Shown here one piece after another: positions 1 through 8,869 of a stretch of 41,948 nt of DNA. The position numbers and the translations under genes were made by a program. The DNA comes from Salsuginibacillus kocurii DSM 18087 (GTDB taxonomy: Bacteria > Bacillota > Bacilli > Bacillales > Marinococcaceae): contig NZ_KB898637.1 of the NCBI RefSeq assembly GCF_000377705.1, positions 1 through 41,948 of the forward strand, written 5' to 3'. Numbering within the stretch: the first letter of the stretch is position 1; every line of letters begins with the position of its first letter. The notes under the pieces are model-generated. The model did no database searches, was not told where the DNA came from, and saw only the letters and a list, made by a program, of their open reading frames with translations.

Positions 1-209
1 AATTGAAGGAGTTCTTCTTGTTCGGTCGTACGGTTTTCCCGCTCACTAAAAGACTCACCTTGTTTGGATTGACGTACCCACTTATCTAATACAGAAGGCG
101 ACATTCCGTATTCCTTCAAAATCTCTTGACGGGGTTTTCCCGAAGCTCTCAATTGAACGATTTGTTCTTTAAAAGATTGAGAGAAGTGCTGTCTTTTTTG
201 TCTGGACAT
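1..209 (-). CDS. IS3-family transposase OrfA (partial)
   Basis: The 69 visible codons begin MSRQKRQHFSQSFKEQIVQL and continue with a helix-turn-helix (GKPRQEILKEYGMSPSVLDK then WVRQ), the usual N-terminal DNA-binding domain of IS3/IS150-type OrfA transposase subunits. The ATG at 207-209 is preceded by an AAAGGAG site at good spacing. The gene runs off the left edge, so the rest of OrfA and any OrfB catalytic subunit are outside the window. OrfA and the OrfAB frameshift product normally bind the element ends and drive transposition. Confidence 0.85.
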   Translation of the reverse strand, partial: MSRQKRQHFSQSFKEQIVQLRASGKPRQEILKEYGMSPSVLDKWVRQSKQGESFSERENRTTEQEELLQ

Positions 210-286
210 GATATCCACTCCTTTATTACCTTACTTTAATCTTAGAGCAACTTATAATATCTGTCCAAATAAGTGTAACCGGTCCA
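1..286 (-). mobile_element. IS3-family insertion sequence, one end
   Basis: Upstream of orfA, the minus strand reads TGGACCGGTTACACTT at 286 downward, followed by ATTTGGACAG. A terminus beginning TG about 77 bases before orfA fits the left inverted repeat of IS3/IS150-group elements. The boundary at 286 is inferred from this match; the other end lies outside the window. The bases just outside it belong to a 21-bp repeat array. Confidence 0.6.
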
Positions 287-296
287 CCGCGGGGGA

Positions 297-500
297 GCGG
301 TGGTGGCGTGAAGGTTCTCCGTTGTGGCGTCACGTCTTCTGGTTGTGGCGTCTGTCCTCGGGGTTGTGGCGTGGCACCGATTGGTTGTGGTGTCGAAATA
401 ATTTAGTGTGGCGTGACAGGTTCAGGTTGTGGAGTCATGATGTTTGAGTGCGGCGTGAGCCATCTTGAGTGTCGCATCACACCCCTTCAGTGTTGCACAT
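297..500 (+). repeat. 21-bp-period tandem array, 10 units
   Basis: A seven-base core recurs at exactly 21-base steps, starting at 303, 324, 345, 366, 387, 408, 429, 450, 471 and 492. It reads GTGGCGT in five units and GTGGTGT, GTGGAGT, GCGGCGT, GTCGCAT and GTTGCAC in the others. The core is usually preceded by GGTT or TTGA, and the spacers vary. The array lies between an IS end and the terminator at 555-587. Because 21 is a multiple of three, conceptual translation gives Trp-Arg heptads; no ribosome site supports a gene. Confidence 0.85.
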
Positions 501-554
501 GCTCAACTTCCTCGATAAATGCGCATTTTCCCGCAACCGCCTCTTCCATCAAGC

Positions 555-587
555 AAAAAAAAGAGCCCGCTTGCACAACGAGCTCTT
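555..587 (-). terminator. Intrinsic terminator downstream of hepT relic / urease operon
   Basis: On the minus strand an AAGAGC...GCTCTT stem is followed by a run of eight T. It is the first good terminator after the urease operon and the mntA/hepT remnants. Confidence 0.65.
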
Positions 588-660
588 GTTCCTATAACCG
601 AATGTCTTTTACGCTCCGATCAAGTGAAGCAGGATCGAAGCGAGTGTAACAAAACCCGCT

Positions 661-1058
661 TCACTCCCCTAACTTGTCTTGCATTCGCTTGGTCCATTGA
701 TACAAAAGAGTATAATACTTGTTCAAATTAGCTTGAATTTTGTTAGCCACTTCTTCGTTATATGTATGGACGGCAAGTTCCGGTCATTCACCATTTCTAA
801 TGCGAGCATAGCCTCTTCTTCATCAAGCAGCTGAACCTCTCGACAGCTGCGGACGACACCTTTTGGGGAACCGACATCCAAACCTTCCATATCATATAAA
901 AATTGTTTAGCCGCTTTCCAGCACGCCTCAAAAGAGAATTCGAAGCGTTGAATGGCTGCATCTCTTTCTATTTCGCTTGGATTGGTCAACAATGCAAGCT
1001 GCTGGAAGGAAGCTAGGATTGTCTCTGCTACTTCTAAACGTTGTCGTAATCCCTCCAT
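661..1058 (-). pseudogene. HepT-like HEPN toxin, frameshifted
   Basis: The frame from ATG 1058 encodes the HI0074/HepT family (nucleotidyltransferase substrate-binding, HEPN RNase toxins), with RDAAIQRFEFSFEACWKAAK and LEMVNDRNL. The reading frame then breaks near 771-774. In the next frame it continues VHTYNEEVANKIQANLNKYY to a TGA at 661-663, which is the family's normal C-terminus and gives a normal length of about 130 residues. Losing one G (TTGGCC to TTGCC) explains the shift. It falls inside the RNLxxHTY stretch that carries the HEPN Rx4-6H catalytic motif, so the RNase should be dead. It overlaps the truncated mntA relic upstream. Confidence 0.8.
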
Positions 1059-1267
1059 AATATCCCCTTCTCTTTTACTTTCTCACAGAACTCTGGACTA
1101 GCTTCACATAGATTAACCACATCTACTTTATATGGAATAGTAGACTCTTCAACATCTTCTATAAGATTATTCCACTTGTCAGACGAGATAACACTTCCAG
1201 GTTCAATGGCTACATCTATATCTGAGCTTTGCCGCTGTTCATGATTTCTATAAACAATGTTATGATC
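1034..1267 (-). pseudogene. MntA-type nucleotidyltransferase antitoxin, 5'-truncated
   Basis: One frame reads RNHEQRQSSDIDVAIEPG and later VDVVNLCEASPEFCEKVKEK, ending at TAG 1034-1036. This is the C-terminal two-thirds of a minimal nucleotidyltransferase (MNT) domain with its DxD metal motif. The N-terminal GSxAxG part and any start codon are missing: the frame opens directly after the ureD stop codon (TAG 1268-1270). In intact MntA-HepT pairs the antitoxin AMPylates the HEPN toxin. Its end overlaps the hepT start, as in working operons, so this is a relic pair, probably cut when the urease operon came to lie next to it. Confidence 0.75.
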
Positions 1268-2116
1268 CTACCTTTTTTCGGCTGAGCGTTTCTCCCGTAT
1301 CCATGTCTCTACTTTTTCTTCCAACTGGCTGTATGCTTTCTTTAATTCAATCAGGTCATTGCTTAAGATGCGGGCGTGTACAATGTTTGGCTCAGGCTTT
1401 GTGACCCCTTTTCGCACGCTGTCTGCAGCTTCCCACTGCTCCATCCAGCTTTCACTTGTTGTTTCCTTGAGGTAAGGGGAAACGGCCCATAGGACGGCAT
1501 AATAATCATTGCCGTCCATCATGCCTTGTTCATGCACAAAGCGAGTTTGTGGTTCGAGGACGAGTGAATCGTAGATGAGAAGTTTTCCTTCGACTCGCAC
1601 GGAGAATGTTGAGTCTATTCGCTCATAGTCGTATATTTCTTCTCGTTCGCGCCGGCCTGCTGATAAAATTTCTCCCCAGATGAGCGATGCATTACCATTC
1701 ATGGTAATGCGTTGCTCGTTTTGAAATCGGGAAGCAGCAAAGGGGATAATCGTATCAGGCGATAGCTTCAGAAAAGTGTCGTCTGCAAGTTGTACATCAT
1801 AAAATTGGACAGCGCCTTCCCCGTTTTTTTGTGGGTAAATCTTTAGCGATGATTGAGGGATTAAAGTAAGGGCGGCACTCTTATCCAGTCGCAGTGTATA
1901 GCGGTACTGATCGCCTGCCACCATGCCGCCGGAGGTTTCGACTAAATAGGCGATTGCGTGCTCTTTTATTTCAGGATACATAAGACGGCTTACTTTTAAA
2001 GGTGGTGTCTCGTAATGGTTAGTAATTACAGTTTTCCCGCGGCGCATGCCAAAGTCAGCTTTCACTTCTCCAGAAAGAGCAAGCGTCGTATCAAGCTCCG
2101 GATTTAACTTCTGCAT
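1268..2116 (-). CDS. ureD: Urease accessory protein UreD
   Basis: This 282-residue protein matches UreD (UreH), the scaffold that binds apo-urease and, with UreF and UreG, delivers nickel to the active site. Recognisable segments are [19 protein letters not shown] near residue 58 and [14 protein letters not shown]. It overlaps the end of ureG by 26 bases, so the two are translationally coupled, and it is the last gene of the urease operon. Its TAG stop directly precedes the mntA relic in the same frame. Confidence 0.95.
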   Translation of the reverse strand: MQKLNPELDTTLALSGEVKADFGMRRGKTVITNHYETPPLKVSRLMYPEIKEHAIAYLVETSGGMVAGDQYRYTLRLDKSAALTLIPQSSLKIYPQKNGEGAVQFYDVQLADDTFLKLSPDTIIPFAASRFQNEQRITMNGNASLIWGEILSAGRREREEIYDYERIDSTFSVRVEGKLLIYDSLVLEPQTRFVHEQGMMDGNDYYAVLWAVSPYLKETTSESWMEQWEAADSVRKGVTKPEPNIVHARILSNDLIELKKAYSQLEEKVETWIREKRSAEKR

Positions 2117-2729
2117 GCCAGCTCACTTCTTCGAGTAATAACGCGTGTTGAATCCAGGAGATGATGGCTTCGATACCAACGCCTTCTTTTTGATTGGCAA
2201 AAGCAAATGGCCGCTTCCCTCGCGCTTCTTTAGCGTCTGCTTCCATTTGTGCTAAATCAACACCCACATACGGAGCTAAATCCATTTTATTGATCACGAG
2301 AAAATCGGAACGGTTTACGCCCGGGCCACCTTTTCTAGGAATATCCTGTCCTTCTGCTACATCAGTAACGTATAAATAACCATCCACCAGTTCCGGACTG
2401 AAGGTTGCGGACAAATTGTCACCGCCACTTTCCACAAATATAATTTCAAGCTCAGCAAAACGCTCATGCAGCTCGTCGATGGCTGCAAAATTCATAGAGG
2501 CATCTTCACGAATAGCAGTGTGTGGGCAGCCGCCCGTTTCAACCCCGATGATTCGATCCTCCGGAAGTACACCGTGTTTCGTCAAGTACTGAGCGTCTTC
2601 TTTTGTATAAATATCGTTTGTGACGACCGCTAACTCATAGTGTTCATGCATTTGCCTGGTTAATTGTTCGATTAATGCGGTTTTACCAGAACCGACCGGC
2701 CCGGCAACACCTATGCGTACAGGTTTCAT
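2091..2729 (-). CDS. ureG: Urease accessory GTPase UreG
   Basis: A 212-residue SIMIBI-class GTPase. The P-loop GPVGSGKT lies at residues 10-17, and the metal-binding Cys-Pro-His motif is seen in [33 protein letters not shown] and the NKMDLA base-recognition motif follow. UreG hydrolyses GTP to drive nickel transfer to urease. It starts 21 bases after ureF with an AAAGGAG site. Length is typical of the family. Confidence 0.97.
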   Translation of the reverse strand: MKPVRIGVAGPVGSGKTALIEQLTRQMHEHYELAVVTNDIYTKEDAQYLTKHGVLPEDRIIGVETGGCPHTAIREDASMNFAAIDELHERFAELEIIFVESGGDNLSATFSPELVDGYLYVTDVAEGQDIPRKGGPGVNRSDFLVINKMDLAPYVGVDLAQMEADAKEARGKRPFAFANQKEGVGIEAIISWIQHALLLEEVSWHAEVKSGA

Positions 2730-2750
2730 CGATTTATCTCCTTTCTCTGC

Positions 2751-3434
2751 TTACGAAATAAAGAGGCGCACATTTAAATGTTCATGCTCCATTGAGGCCA
2801 GCTCAAGGCCTACTGTGCCGTTGCGAGCATCGTAAATGGTCAAATTTTCAATGTCCTTTCCCGCCGTTTGAATGAGAGGCAACAGGTTGCGGATCGTTTC
2901 CATGCCTGTACTTTGACCGAGAGGAACAGCTCGCACGGCATTGTGAACAAGCGATGTGACGCTAGAATAAATAAACGTGGTGACCGCTTCCGTACGGCCT
3001 ATGTTTTCATGAGCGGCAAACAACGCATAAACAAAGCTGTGGTGAGAGGGCATGTCATAACATTCCAACCATTGACTTACTTGTTGAAAGAGCGCTTCAC
3101 CTTCAATCGCTCGAATCGTTTTTAAAAATTGACGCCCCATCATTAGACTTGCTTCGCGTGTTTCTTTCGCAACTTTTATTGCATGTCCGATTTCAGCGAC
3201 TTCTTGCATTTGCCAAGGCGCTTCCTTCCACGCCCGCATCACTTCGCTTACAAAAAGTCCGTCACCGTATTTCACATTTTCAAGGGCATACGCTTTGCAC
3301 AGAGAAAATAACGACGCCTGATCGGAGACAGTGTCTTTTTGAATATAGGTCTCCATTCCAAACGAGTGGGTATAACCCCCGATCGGAAACGCGGAGTCAT
3401 GAATTTGCATTAGGCGCAGCTGATCAATGTGCAT
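2751..3434 (-). CDS. ureF: Urease accessory protein UreF
   Basis: The protein (227 residues from this start) carries the UreF hallmarks QIHDSAFPIGGYTHSFGMET near the N-terminus and NAVRAVPLGQSTGM near residue 180. UreF bridges UreD and UreG in the nickel-loading complex and acts on UreG GTPase activity. An open frame extends to 3533, but ATG 3434 has an AAAGG site and gives the family's usual start. The start overlaps the end of ureE by 11 bases, implying coupling. Confidence 0.93.
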   Translation of the reverse strand: MHIDQLRLMQIHDSAFPIGGYTHSFGMETYIQKDTVSDQASLFSLCKAYALENVKYGDGLFVSEVMRAWKEAPWQMQEVAEIGHAIKVAKETREASLMMGRQFLKTIRAIEGEALFQQVSQWLECYDMPSHHSFVYALFAAHENIGRTEAVTTFIYSSVTSLVHNAVRAVPLGQSTGMETIRNLLPLIQTAGKDIENLTIYDARNGTVGLELASMEHEHLNVRLFIS

Positions 3435-3870
3435 GCGTATGACCTTTATAACGAAAAGCTCGTCCAAGACGACGTTTGTCTTCATGATAGGCGACGCCAG
3501 TTTCTGTGAAAATGGACTCAAGTGTATGATCACGCCGAACGATAATTTCGCGCCCTTCGATCAAACACGGGGTGTGACGATTCCCAAGTTCAAATGCGAC
3601 CGTCCCCATTTCTTGAATGCCTGCCGGCTGAATAACGTATACCGGTTCTAGTGGCGTTCGAACCACAATCTCCCGTTCATCATCTTCATAAATTTTATGT
3701 CCCGGCTCAAGCGTTTCTCCTTCATCAAGCATCAAAGCAACGTCGACTCCAGACTCAGATTGTTTACGCAGAATGCGCTTGCCTAGTTCATCCCATTCGA
3801 CTTCGAGGTAATCTCTCTTTTTAGCCTTGGTCGCCTCTCCTGCTTCACCCAATGTCCGTGTAATTTTCAT
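3424..3870 (-). CDS. ureE: Urease nickel metallochaperone UreE
   Basis: UreE binds nickel and passes it to the UreDFG complex. Segments VDVALMLDEGETLEPGHKIY and ELGNRHTPCLIEGREIIV fit the family, including the conserved GNRH histidine. The protein ends GHTHAH, a short histidine tail likely to hold extra nickel. The frame is open to 3909, but the GAGGGGGAGA site supports one of two adjacent ATGs at 3873/3870; the second has better spacing. It lies 35 bases after ureC. Confidence 0.93.
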   Translation of the reverse strand: MKITRTLGEAGEATKAKKRDYLEVEWDELGKRILRKQSESGVDVALMLDEGETLEPGHKIYEDDEREIVVRTPLEPVYVIQPAGIQEMGTVAFELGNRHTPCLIEGREIIVRRDHTLESIFTETGVAYHEDKRRLGRAFRYKGHTHAH

Positions 3871-3905
3871 CATTCTCCCCCTCATTAAAACGTGTCTTTC
3901 ATCTA

Positions 3906-5621
3906 TCAAAATAAGAAATATCGCTGCGCTAAAGGCACGCGTTCAACTGGCTGGCAGGTTAGTCGTTCACCGTTCATTTGCACATCGTACGTTTCCGGGT
4001 CAATCGATAGTTCCGGTGTTTTATCGTTTAACTTCATATCTTTTTTGCTAATATTGCGGCATCCTGTTGCGACGCTGATCGTTTTTTCCAGTCCCAGCTT
4101 GTCCGCCACGTTGTTATCCATGGCTATCTGCGGTAAAAAGGTGAGAGACGTGTTTGCATTCGCTTTTCCGAAGCTTGCAAACATCGGTCGTGGGAAGACT
4201 GGCTGCGGCGTTGGAATGGATGCATTTGGATCCCCCATCTGGGCGTGGGCGATTTGTCCTCCTTTAATGACAAGTTCTGGCTTCACCCCAAAAAAGGCCG
4301 GATCCCACAACACAAGGTCGCCCCATTTCCCTTCTTCAACCGAACCGACGTCGTGAGAAATGCCGTGAGCAATAGCTGGATTGATTGTATACTTGGCCAC
4401 ATAGCGCTTCACGCGCTCATTGTCATTGCCACTCCCGCTGTCTTCATCCAGCTCGCCAAATTGTTGTTTCATTTTATCTGCCGTCTGCCAAGAACGTATC
4501 ACTACTTCTCCGACACGTCCCATCGCTTGGGAGTCCGAGGAAATAATACTCAAGACGCCGCGGTCATGTAACATATCTTCAGCTGCAATCGTCTCTGGAC
4601 GGATGCGGGAATCAGCAAATGCTACATCTTCAGGCACGTTCGGGTCAAGGTGATGGCAGACCATAAGCATATCTAAATGTTCATCGATCGTGTTTGTTGT
4701 AAATGGTCTTGTAGGATTAGTAGAGGACGGCAAAACATTGGCGTAACCCGCAATTTTCATAATGTCGGGTGCATGCCCGCCGCCGGCGCCTTCGGTGTGA
4801 TACGTATGAATGACTCGGTCTCCAATCGCCTCAATGGTATCTTCCACAAACCCCGCTTCATTTAATGTGTCAGTATGAATCGCCACTTGTACGTCAAGTT
4901 CATCAGCGGTTTGCAGGCACGTATCAATTGCCCCTGGTGTGGTGCCCCAGTCTTCGTGTAATTTCAGGCCGATTGCTCCAGCGCGTACTTGTTCTCGCAA
5001 CGGTTCAAGCGCGGATCCATTTCCTTTCCCTAAAAAACCTAAATTCATTGGAAATGCTTCGGCCGCTTCTAACATGCGCTCGATGTTCCATTCACCAGGT
5101 GTACACGTCGTAGCTTTCGTGCCAGTTGCCGGTCCCGTGCCACCGCCAATCATCGTTGTTACCCCGGAAGCAAGCGCTACTTCAATCTGCTGCGGGCTGA
5201 TAAAGTGGATGTGGGCATCTATTCCTCCAGCCGTAACAATCATTCCTTCTGCTGCAATAACTTCTGTAGATGGTCCCACAATCAAGCGCGGGTGAACCCC
5301 TTCCATTACTTTCGGGTTGCCCCCCTTCCCAATGGCTTCAATACGACCATCTTTTAAGCCAATATCTGCTTTTCGAATGCCGCTGTAGTCAATAATTAAA
5401 GCGTTCGTGACAAGTACATCTACGACACCTTCAGCGCGAGTGCTACTCCCATCTTGGCCCATCCCATCGCGGAGTACTTTCCCGCCTCCAAATTTTACTT
5501 CTTCCCCGTAAATAGCTGCGTCCTCTTCTACTTCCACCCACAGGTTCGTATCAGCTAAGCGTACTTTATCTCCAACTGTCGGGCCAAATTGGGCCGCATA
5601 ATTCGATCGTGACATCTTCAT
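3906..5621 (-). CDS. ureC: Urease subunit alpha (catalytic)
   Basis: At 571 residues this is full-length UreC, which hydrolyses urea to ammonia and carbamate. Nickel ligands are visible: the HIH pair in [12 protein letters not shown], the carbamylated lysine in [10 protein letters not shown], histidines in [10 protein letters not shown] and [15 protein letters not shown], and a later aspartate in SSDSQAMGR. The mobile-flap motif MVCHHL holds the active-site Cys-His. The start overlaps the ureB stop by 4 bases. The sequence is acidic, in line with a saline habitat. Confidence 0.98.
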   Translation of the reverse strand: MKMSRSNYAAQFGPTVGDKVRLADTNLWVEVEEDAAIYGEEVKFGGGKVLRDGMGQDGSSTRAEGVVDVLVTNALIIDYSGIRKADIGLKDGRIEAIGKGGNPKVMEGVHPRLIVGPSTEVIAAEGMIVTAGGIDAHIHFISPQQIEVALASGVTTMIGGGTGPATGTKATTCTPGEWNIERMLEAAEAFPMNLGFLGKGNGSALEPLREQVRAGAIGLKLHEDWGTTPGAIDTCLQTADELDVQVAIHTDTLNEAGFVEDTIEAIGDRVIHTYHTEGAGGGHAPDIMKIAGYANVLPSSTNPTRPFTTNTIDEHLDMLMVCHHLDPNVPEDVAFADSRIRPETIAAEDMLHDRGVLSIISSDSQAMGRVGEVVIRSWQTADKMKQQFGELDEDSGSGNDNERVKRYVAKYTINPAIAHGISHDVGSVEEGKWGDLVLWDPAFFGVKPELVIKGGQIAHAQMGDPNASIPTPQPVFPRPMFASFGKANANTSLTFLPQIAMDNNVADKLGLEKTISVATGCRNISKKDMKLNDKTPELSIDPETYDVQMNGERLTCQPVERVPLAQRYFLF

Positions 5622-5989
5622 GAATATGTAGCTCCTTTGAATCCACGTGCTGCTGCTTGCTTGATAGCCCTTTCCTTTTGGCTTGCAACCGATCCTTCCA
5701 CTAGCCCATTTAAGCCATACATCTCTTTTGACCCGCTGATCGTAACAAGTTCTACTTCTTTCTCTTCACCTGGTTCAAAGCGGACGGCCGTGCCTGCTGG
5801 CAGGTTTAAGCGCATGCCAAGCGCTTCGTTCCGCAGAAAGCGTAAGTTTTTATTAATCTCGAAAAAATGATAATGAGAACCGACTTGCACCGGCCGGTCT
5901 CCAGTATTTGCAACGCGAATCACAGTCTTCGTTTGACCTTTATTTAATTCAATATCATCCTTCTTCGTTTGGATTTCCCCAGGAATCAC
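5618..5989 (-). CDS. ureB: Urease subunit beta
   Basis: A 123-residue UreB beginning MIPGEIQ, with the family segments [19 protein letters not shown] and [20 protein letters not shown]. It forms the UreABC trimer with UreA and UreC. It starts at GTG 5989 behind a GGGGGTG site, 11 bases after ureA, and overlaps ureC by 4 bases. Confidence 0.97.
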   Translation of the reverse strand: MIPGEIQTKKDDIELNKGQTKTVIRVANTGDRPVQVGSHYHFFEINKNLRFLRNEALGMRLNLPAGTAVRFEPGEEKEVELVTISGSKEMYGLNGLVEGSVASQKERAIKQAAARGFKGATYS

Positions 5990-6000
5990 GAAGGCACCCC

Positions 6001-6303
6001 CTAAACTATTGGTGTATGTACTGTGATCAGCTTTACCCCGTCTGGAAATGTGCCTTCTACTTGTACGTTATCAATCATCTCCGGCACCCCTTCCATTACA
6101 TCAGCAGAGGTAAGCACTTGTTTTCCTTCTTGCATAAGTTGCGCGACTGTCTTACCTTCCCGCGCTCCTTCTAATAAAAAGGCAGTTATAATTGCGGTGG
6201 CTTCTGGATAGTTGAGCAACAATCCTTTTTGGCGCCGTTTTTCCGCAAGTTCCGCCGCGGTAAAAATCATCAATTTTTCCTGTTCTACCGGTGATAATTT
6301 CAT
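6001..6303 (-). CDS. ureA: Urease subunit gamma
   Basis: Exactly 100 residues, the usual UreA length. Hallmarks are [27 protein letters not shown] and the C-terminal LITVHTPIV. It is the first gene of the operon; a GGGGGGGAG ribosome site precedes its ATG. The upstream region holds a TnrA/GlnR box about 50 bases before the probable transcription start. Confidence 0.97.
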   Translation of the reverse strand: MKLSPVEQEKLMIFTAAELAEKRRQKGLLLNYPEATAIITAFLLEGAREGKTVAQLMQEGKQVLTSADVMEGVPEMIDNVQVEGTFPDGVKLITVHTPIV

Positions 6304-6319
6304 AAAACAACTCCCCCCC

Positions 6320-6335
6320 GTTGGAATTTTCCAAC
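6320..6335 (-). promoter_or_regulatory. Dyad in the ureA leader, next to the ribosome site
   Basis: GTTGGAATTTTCCAAC is an inverted repeat with 7-base arms directly upstream of the ureA ribosome site, downstream of the proposed promoter. It could form an mRNA hairpin that protects or modulates the leader, or be a DNA operator. Which one cannot be told from sequence. Confidence 0.45.
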
Positions 6336-6352
6336 TTCTCTTTTCTCCTCTA

Positions 6353-6404
6353 ACTATAACGAGTTATTCAGCAATTTTCTATCTTGATGTTAGATTTTCT
6401 AACA
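6353..6404 (-). promoter_or_regulatory. TnrA/GlnR box and -10 of the urease promoter
   Basis: TGTTAGATTTTCTAACA at 6388-6404 is a perfect TGTNA-N7-TNACA box inside a 9-base-arm palindrome (6386-6406). A TATAGT -10 (6353-6358, minus strand) would place the transcription start near 6346, centring the box at about -50, the position used by TnrA-activated promoters. No good -35 is visible, as expected for an activated promoter. Confidence 0.8.
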
Positions 6405-6557
6405 TCGTTTTTACCAACCTATTTAATTTCACGCGTTCGTCCCCATTTGAAAAAGTAAACGATTTTATTTAAAAAAGTAGATACTGCTTCTTTTATTCTC
6501 CGAACCTTGCCTACAGGAAAGACACCGCTTTCATATACTGTTAATTTCTGAAAAGTT

Positions 6558-6574
6558 TGTTATTTAATCTTACA
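6558..6574 (+). promoter_or_regulatory. TnrA/GlnR box of the urt operon
   Basis: TGTTATTTAATCTTACA matches TGTNA-N7-TNACA perfectly and is flanked by GTT/AAC, extending the dyad. It lies about 45 bases before the probable urtA start if the TATGAT at 6599-6604 is the -10 element. Confidence 0.75.
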
Positions 6575-6595
6575 AACTATAAATTTAACTTCCAG

Positions 6596-6612
6596 AGTTA
6601 TGATATCTTACA
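6596..6612 (+). promoter_or_regulatory. Second, near-perfect TnrA/GlnR box over the urtA -10
   Basis: AGTTATGATATCTTACA matches the nitrogen box at nine of ten conserved positions. It overlaps the candidate -10 TATGAT. A site here would suit repression by GlnR while the upstream site serves TnrA activation; this is inference. Confidence 0.5.
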
Positions 6613-6639
6613 TGCCATAGACAAAAAGGAGGACGTCGT

Positions 6640-7929
6640 ATGTGTTTCACCCCCTCAAACAAAGCCCTCAGTTTTGTATTCATTTGTTTTTTATTTACAT
6701 TAGCTGCTTGCCAAGATGGATCATCTGATTCTGTGGAAGCCGAGGATACACCCGCAGACGTGCAAGAAGCTGAAGATGCGGAGGATTTAGATGAGGAGCA
6801 GATCCCCGTTGGTATTCTTCATTCCCTTAGTGGAACCATGGCGATGAGTGAAACGTCAGTTAGAGATTCTGAACTTCTTGCGATTGAAGAAATTAACGAT
6901 AACGGAGGCGTCTTAGGAAAAGAACTTGTTCCGATTATTGAAGACGGTGCTTCTGATTGGCCCACGTTTGCCGAACGTGCGGATAAATTGCTGCAAGAAG
7001 ATGAAGTGCCTGTCATTTTTGGAGGATGGACATCAGCGAGCCGCAAAGCGATGCAGCCAGTCGTGGAAGGGCACAATGGATTGCTTTTCTACCCTGTGCA
7101 ATATGAAGGAATGGAGGCTTCACCCAACATCTTTTATAACGGAGCTGCACCGAACCAGCAAATTACGCCAGCCATTGACTGGCTGATGGAAGAAAAAGGG
7201 GATGATATTTTTCTTATTGGTTCCGACTACGTCTTCCCGCGCATCGCCAATCAAGCGGTGAATGAACAAGTGGAAGACGCTGGCGGAACGATTGTTGAAG
7301 AACAATATACACCGCTAGATCACACTGATTACAACACGATTATTGCTCGTATTCGGGAAGCGGACCCAGACGTTATTTTCAATACGCTAAATGGCGATAG
7401 TAACGTCGCTTTCTTTAAACAACTATATGATGCCGGCATTACAGCCGATGAAATCCCGGTCCTATCCGTGTCTGTGGCCGAAGAAGAGGTGCAAGGCATC
7501 GGGTCGGAAGTGATTGAAGGACACTATGCCAGCTGGAATTACTATCAATCGCTAGGAACAGATGAAAACATCGAATTTGTGGAGCGTTTTCAAGAGACAT
7601 ATGGAGAAGACCGCGTGGTTGGTGACCCCATCGAAGCTGGATATTTTATGGTTCATTTATGGGCAAAAGCAGTTGAAGAAGCTGGCACCACAGACACGGA
7701 TGAAGTACGTAAAGCTGCCGACGGGATCGAATTTGCAGCTCCAGGCGGTCCAGTTGAAATTAACGGCGAGAATCAGCACGTCTCAAAAACCGTGCGCATC
7801 GGTGAAGTACAAGAAGACGGACAGTTTGAACAAGTCTGGAAATCAGATGAACCTGTGGAGCCCGACCCCTTTCTTGAAGAGTATGACTGGGCCAGCGGCT
7901 TAAGCGAGATTGTTACGGATGAGGATTAA
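6640..7929 (+). CDS. urtA: Urea ABC transporter substrate-binding lipoprotein
   Basis: A 429-residue periplasmic-type binding protein (type I fold, branched-chain amino acid/urea class). A short hydrophobic leader ends in the lipobox LAAC, with the acylated Cys at residue 24, followed by a very acidic linker. [20 protein letters not shown] begins the mature domain, and [20 protein letters not shown] is characteristic of UrtA. An AAGGAGG site precedes the ATG. It is the first gene of urtABCDE, divergent from urease, which identifies urea as the ligand. Confidence 0.95.
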   Translation: MCFTPSNKALSFVFICFLFTLAACQDGSSDSVEAEDTPADVQEAEDAEDLDEEQIPVGILHSLSGTMAMSETSVRDSELLAIEEINDNGGVLGKELVPIIEDGASDWPTFAERADKLLQEDEVPVIFGGWTSASRKAMQPVVEGHNGLLFYPVQYEGMEASPNIFYNGAAPNQQITPAIDWLMEEKGDDIFLIGSDYVFPRIANQAVNEQVEDAGGTIVEEQYTPLDHTDYNTIIARIREADPDVIFNTLNGDSNVAFFKQLYDAGITADEIPVLSVSVAEEEVQGIGSEVIEGHYASWNYYQSLGTDENIEFVERFQETYGEDRVVGDPIEAGYFMVHLWAKAVEEAGTTDTDEVRKAADGIEFAAPGGPVEINGENQHVSKTVRIGEVQEDGQFEQVWKSDEPVEPDPFLEEYDWASGLSEIVTDED

Positions 7930-7949
7930 GATGAGAGGAGATTTTCACT

Positions 7950-8852
7950 GTGGAAGCCATATTATTACAACTGTTTAACGGATTGAGTCTAGGCTCAATC
8001 CTGCTCTTGATTGCGTTGGGGCTTGCCATTACCTTTGGGCTTATGAATGTGATAAACATGGCTCACGGCGAGCTGATAATGATTGGGGCGTACGCAGCGT
8101 ATGTTGTCCAACTTCTGTTTTTAACTTATCTTCCTGAAGGAATGTTCAGCTGGTATTTTATTTTCGCTCTGCCTGCTTCATTTTTACTCGCCGCCTTCTT
8201 CGGTTGGCTGCTTGAGTTAAGTGTCATTCGACATTTATACGGTCGGCCGCTTGATAGTTTGCTGGCGACCTTTGGGGCTGGTCTTATCTTGCAACAGCTG
8301 GCCCGCACAATCTTTGGCGCGCCAAATGTCGGTGTCCAAAGCCCCACTTTTTTAGCAGGGACCATTGAAATCTTTACGCTCAGCATTCCTGCCTCCCGCT
8401 TGTTTATTTTACTGCTGGTGGCAGCATGTGTTGGCTTTATGTTCTATTACTTTTACAAAACAAAAAGTGGGATGCGCATCCGCGCCGTCATGCAAAATCG
8501 CAAAATGGCCTCCAGCCTCGGAATCAACACCCGTCGTGTTGACTCAACAACATTTGCGATTGGCGCCGGCTTTGCTGGCGTGGCAGGCACTGTCTTGACA
8601 CTTATCGGACCGATTGGCCCCACTCTGGGGACAGCATATATTGTTGATGCTTTCATGGTCGTGGTTGTCGGTGGAGTGGGCATGTTGATTGGCACCGTCG
8701 CTAGCGCCCTTGGCATCGGCATGTTTAATACGATCTTCGAATACGTCACGAACGCTTCAATGGGTCGGGTGCTCGTATTTATTCTTATTATTCTCGTATT
8801 GCAGTGGAGACCAAATGGACTTTTTCATCTGCGTACGCGGTCACTTGATTAG
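7950..8852 (+). CDS. urtB: Urea ABC transporter permease UrtB
   Basis: A 300-residue LivH-type permease with the family motifs GLAITFGLMNVINMAHGEL near the N-terminus and GRPLDSLLATFGAGLILQQL in the middle. It has about eight hydrophobic spans and ends WRPNGLF. Translation starts at GTG 7950 with a GAGAGGAG site, 20 bases after urtA. With UrtC it should form the membrane channel. Confidence 0.95.
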   Translation: MEAILLQLFNGLSLGSILLLIALGLAITFGLMNVINMAHGELIMIGAYAAYVVQLLFLTYLPEGMFSWYFIFALPASFLLAAFFGWLLELSVIRHLYGRPLDSLLATFGAGLILQQLARTIFGAPNVGVQSPTFLAGTIEIFTLSIPASRLFILLLVAACVGFMFYYFYKTKSGMRIRAVMQNRKMASSLGINTRRVDSTTFAIGAGFAGVAGTVLTLIGPIGPTLGTAYIVDAFMVVVVGGVGMLIGTVASALGIGMFNTIFEYVTNASMGRVLVFILIILVLQWRPNGLFHLRTRSLD

Positions 8853-8869
8853 AAAAGGGGGGAACCGTT

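Noticed and set aside
297-500. CRISPR array
   Set aside because: The conserved part is only about seven to ten bases and the step is 21 bases, far below CRISPR repeat-spacer sizes, and no cas genes are present.
208-649. Overlapping open frames with Trp-Arg heptads
   Set aside because: They arise because the 21-bp array has a period divisible by three. There is no ribosome site at a useful start, and the composition is not protein-like.
3827-5295. Several plus-strand open frames across ureC and ureE
   Set aside because: They are antisense shadows of conserved urease genes, without ribosome sites or recognisable motifs.
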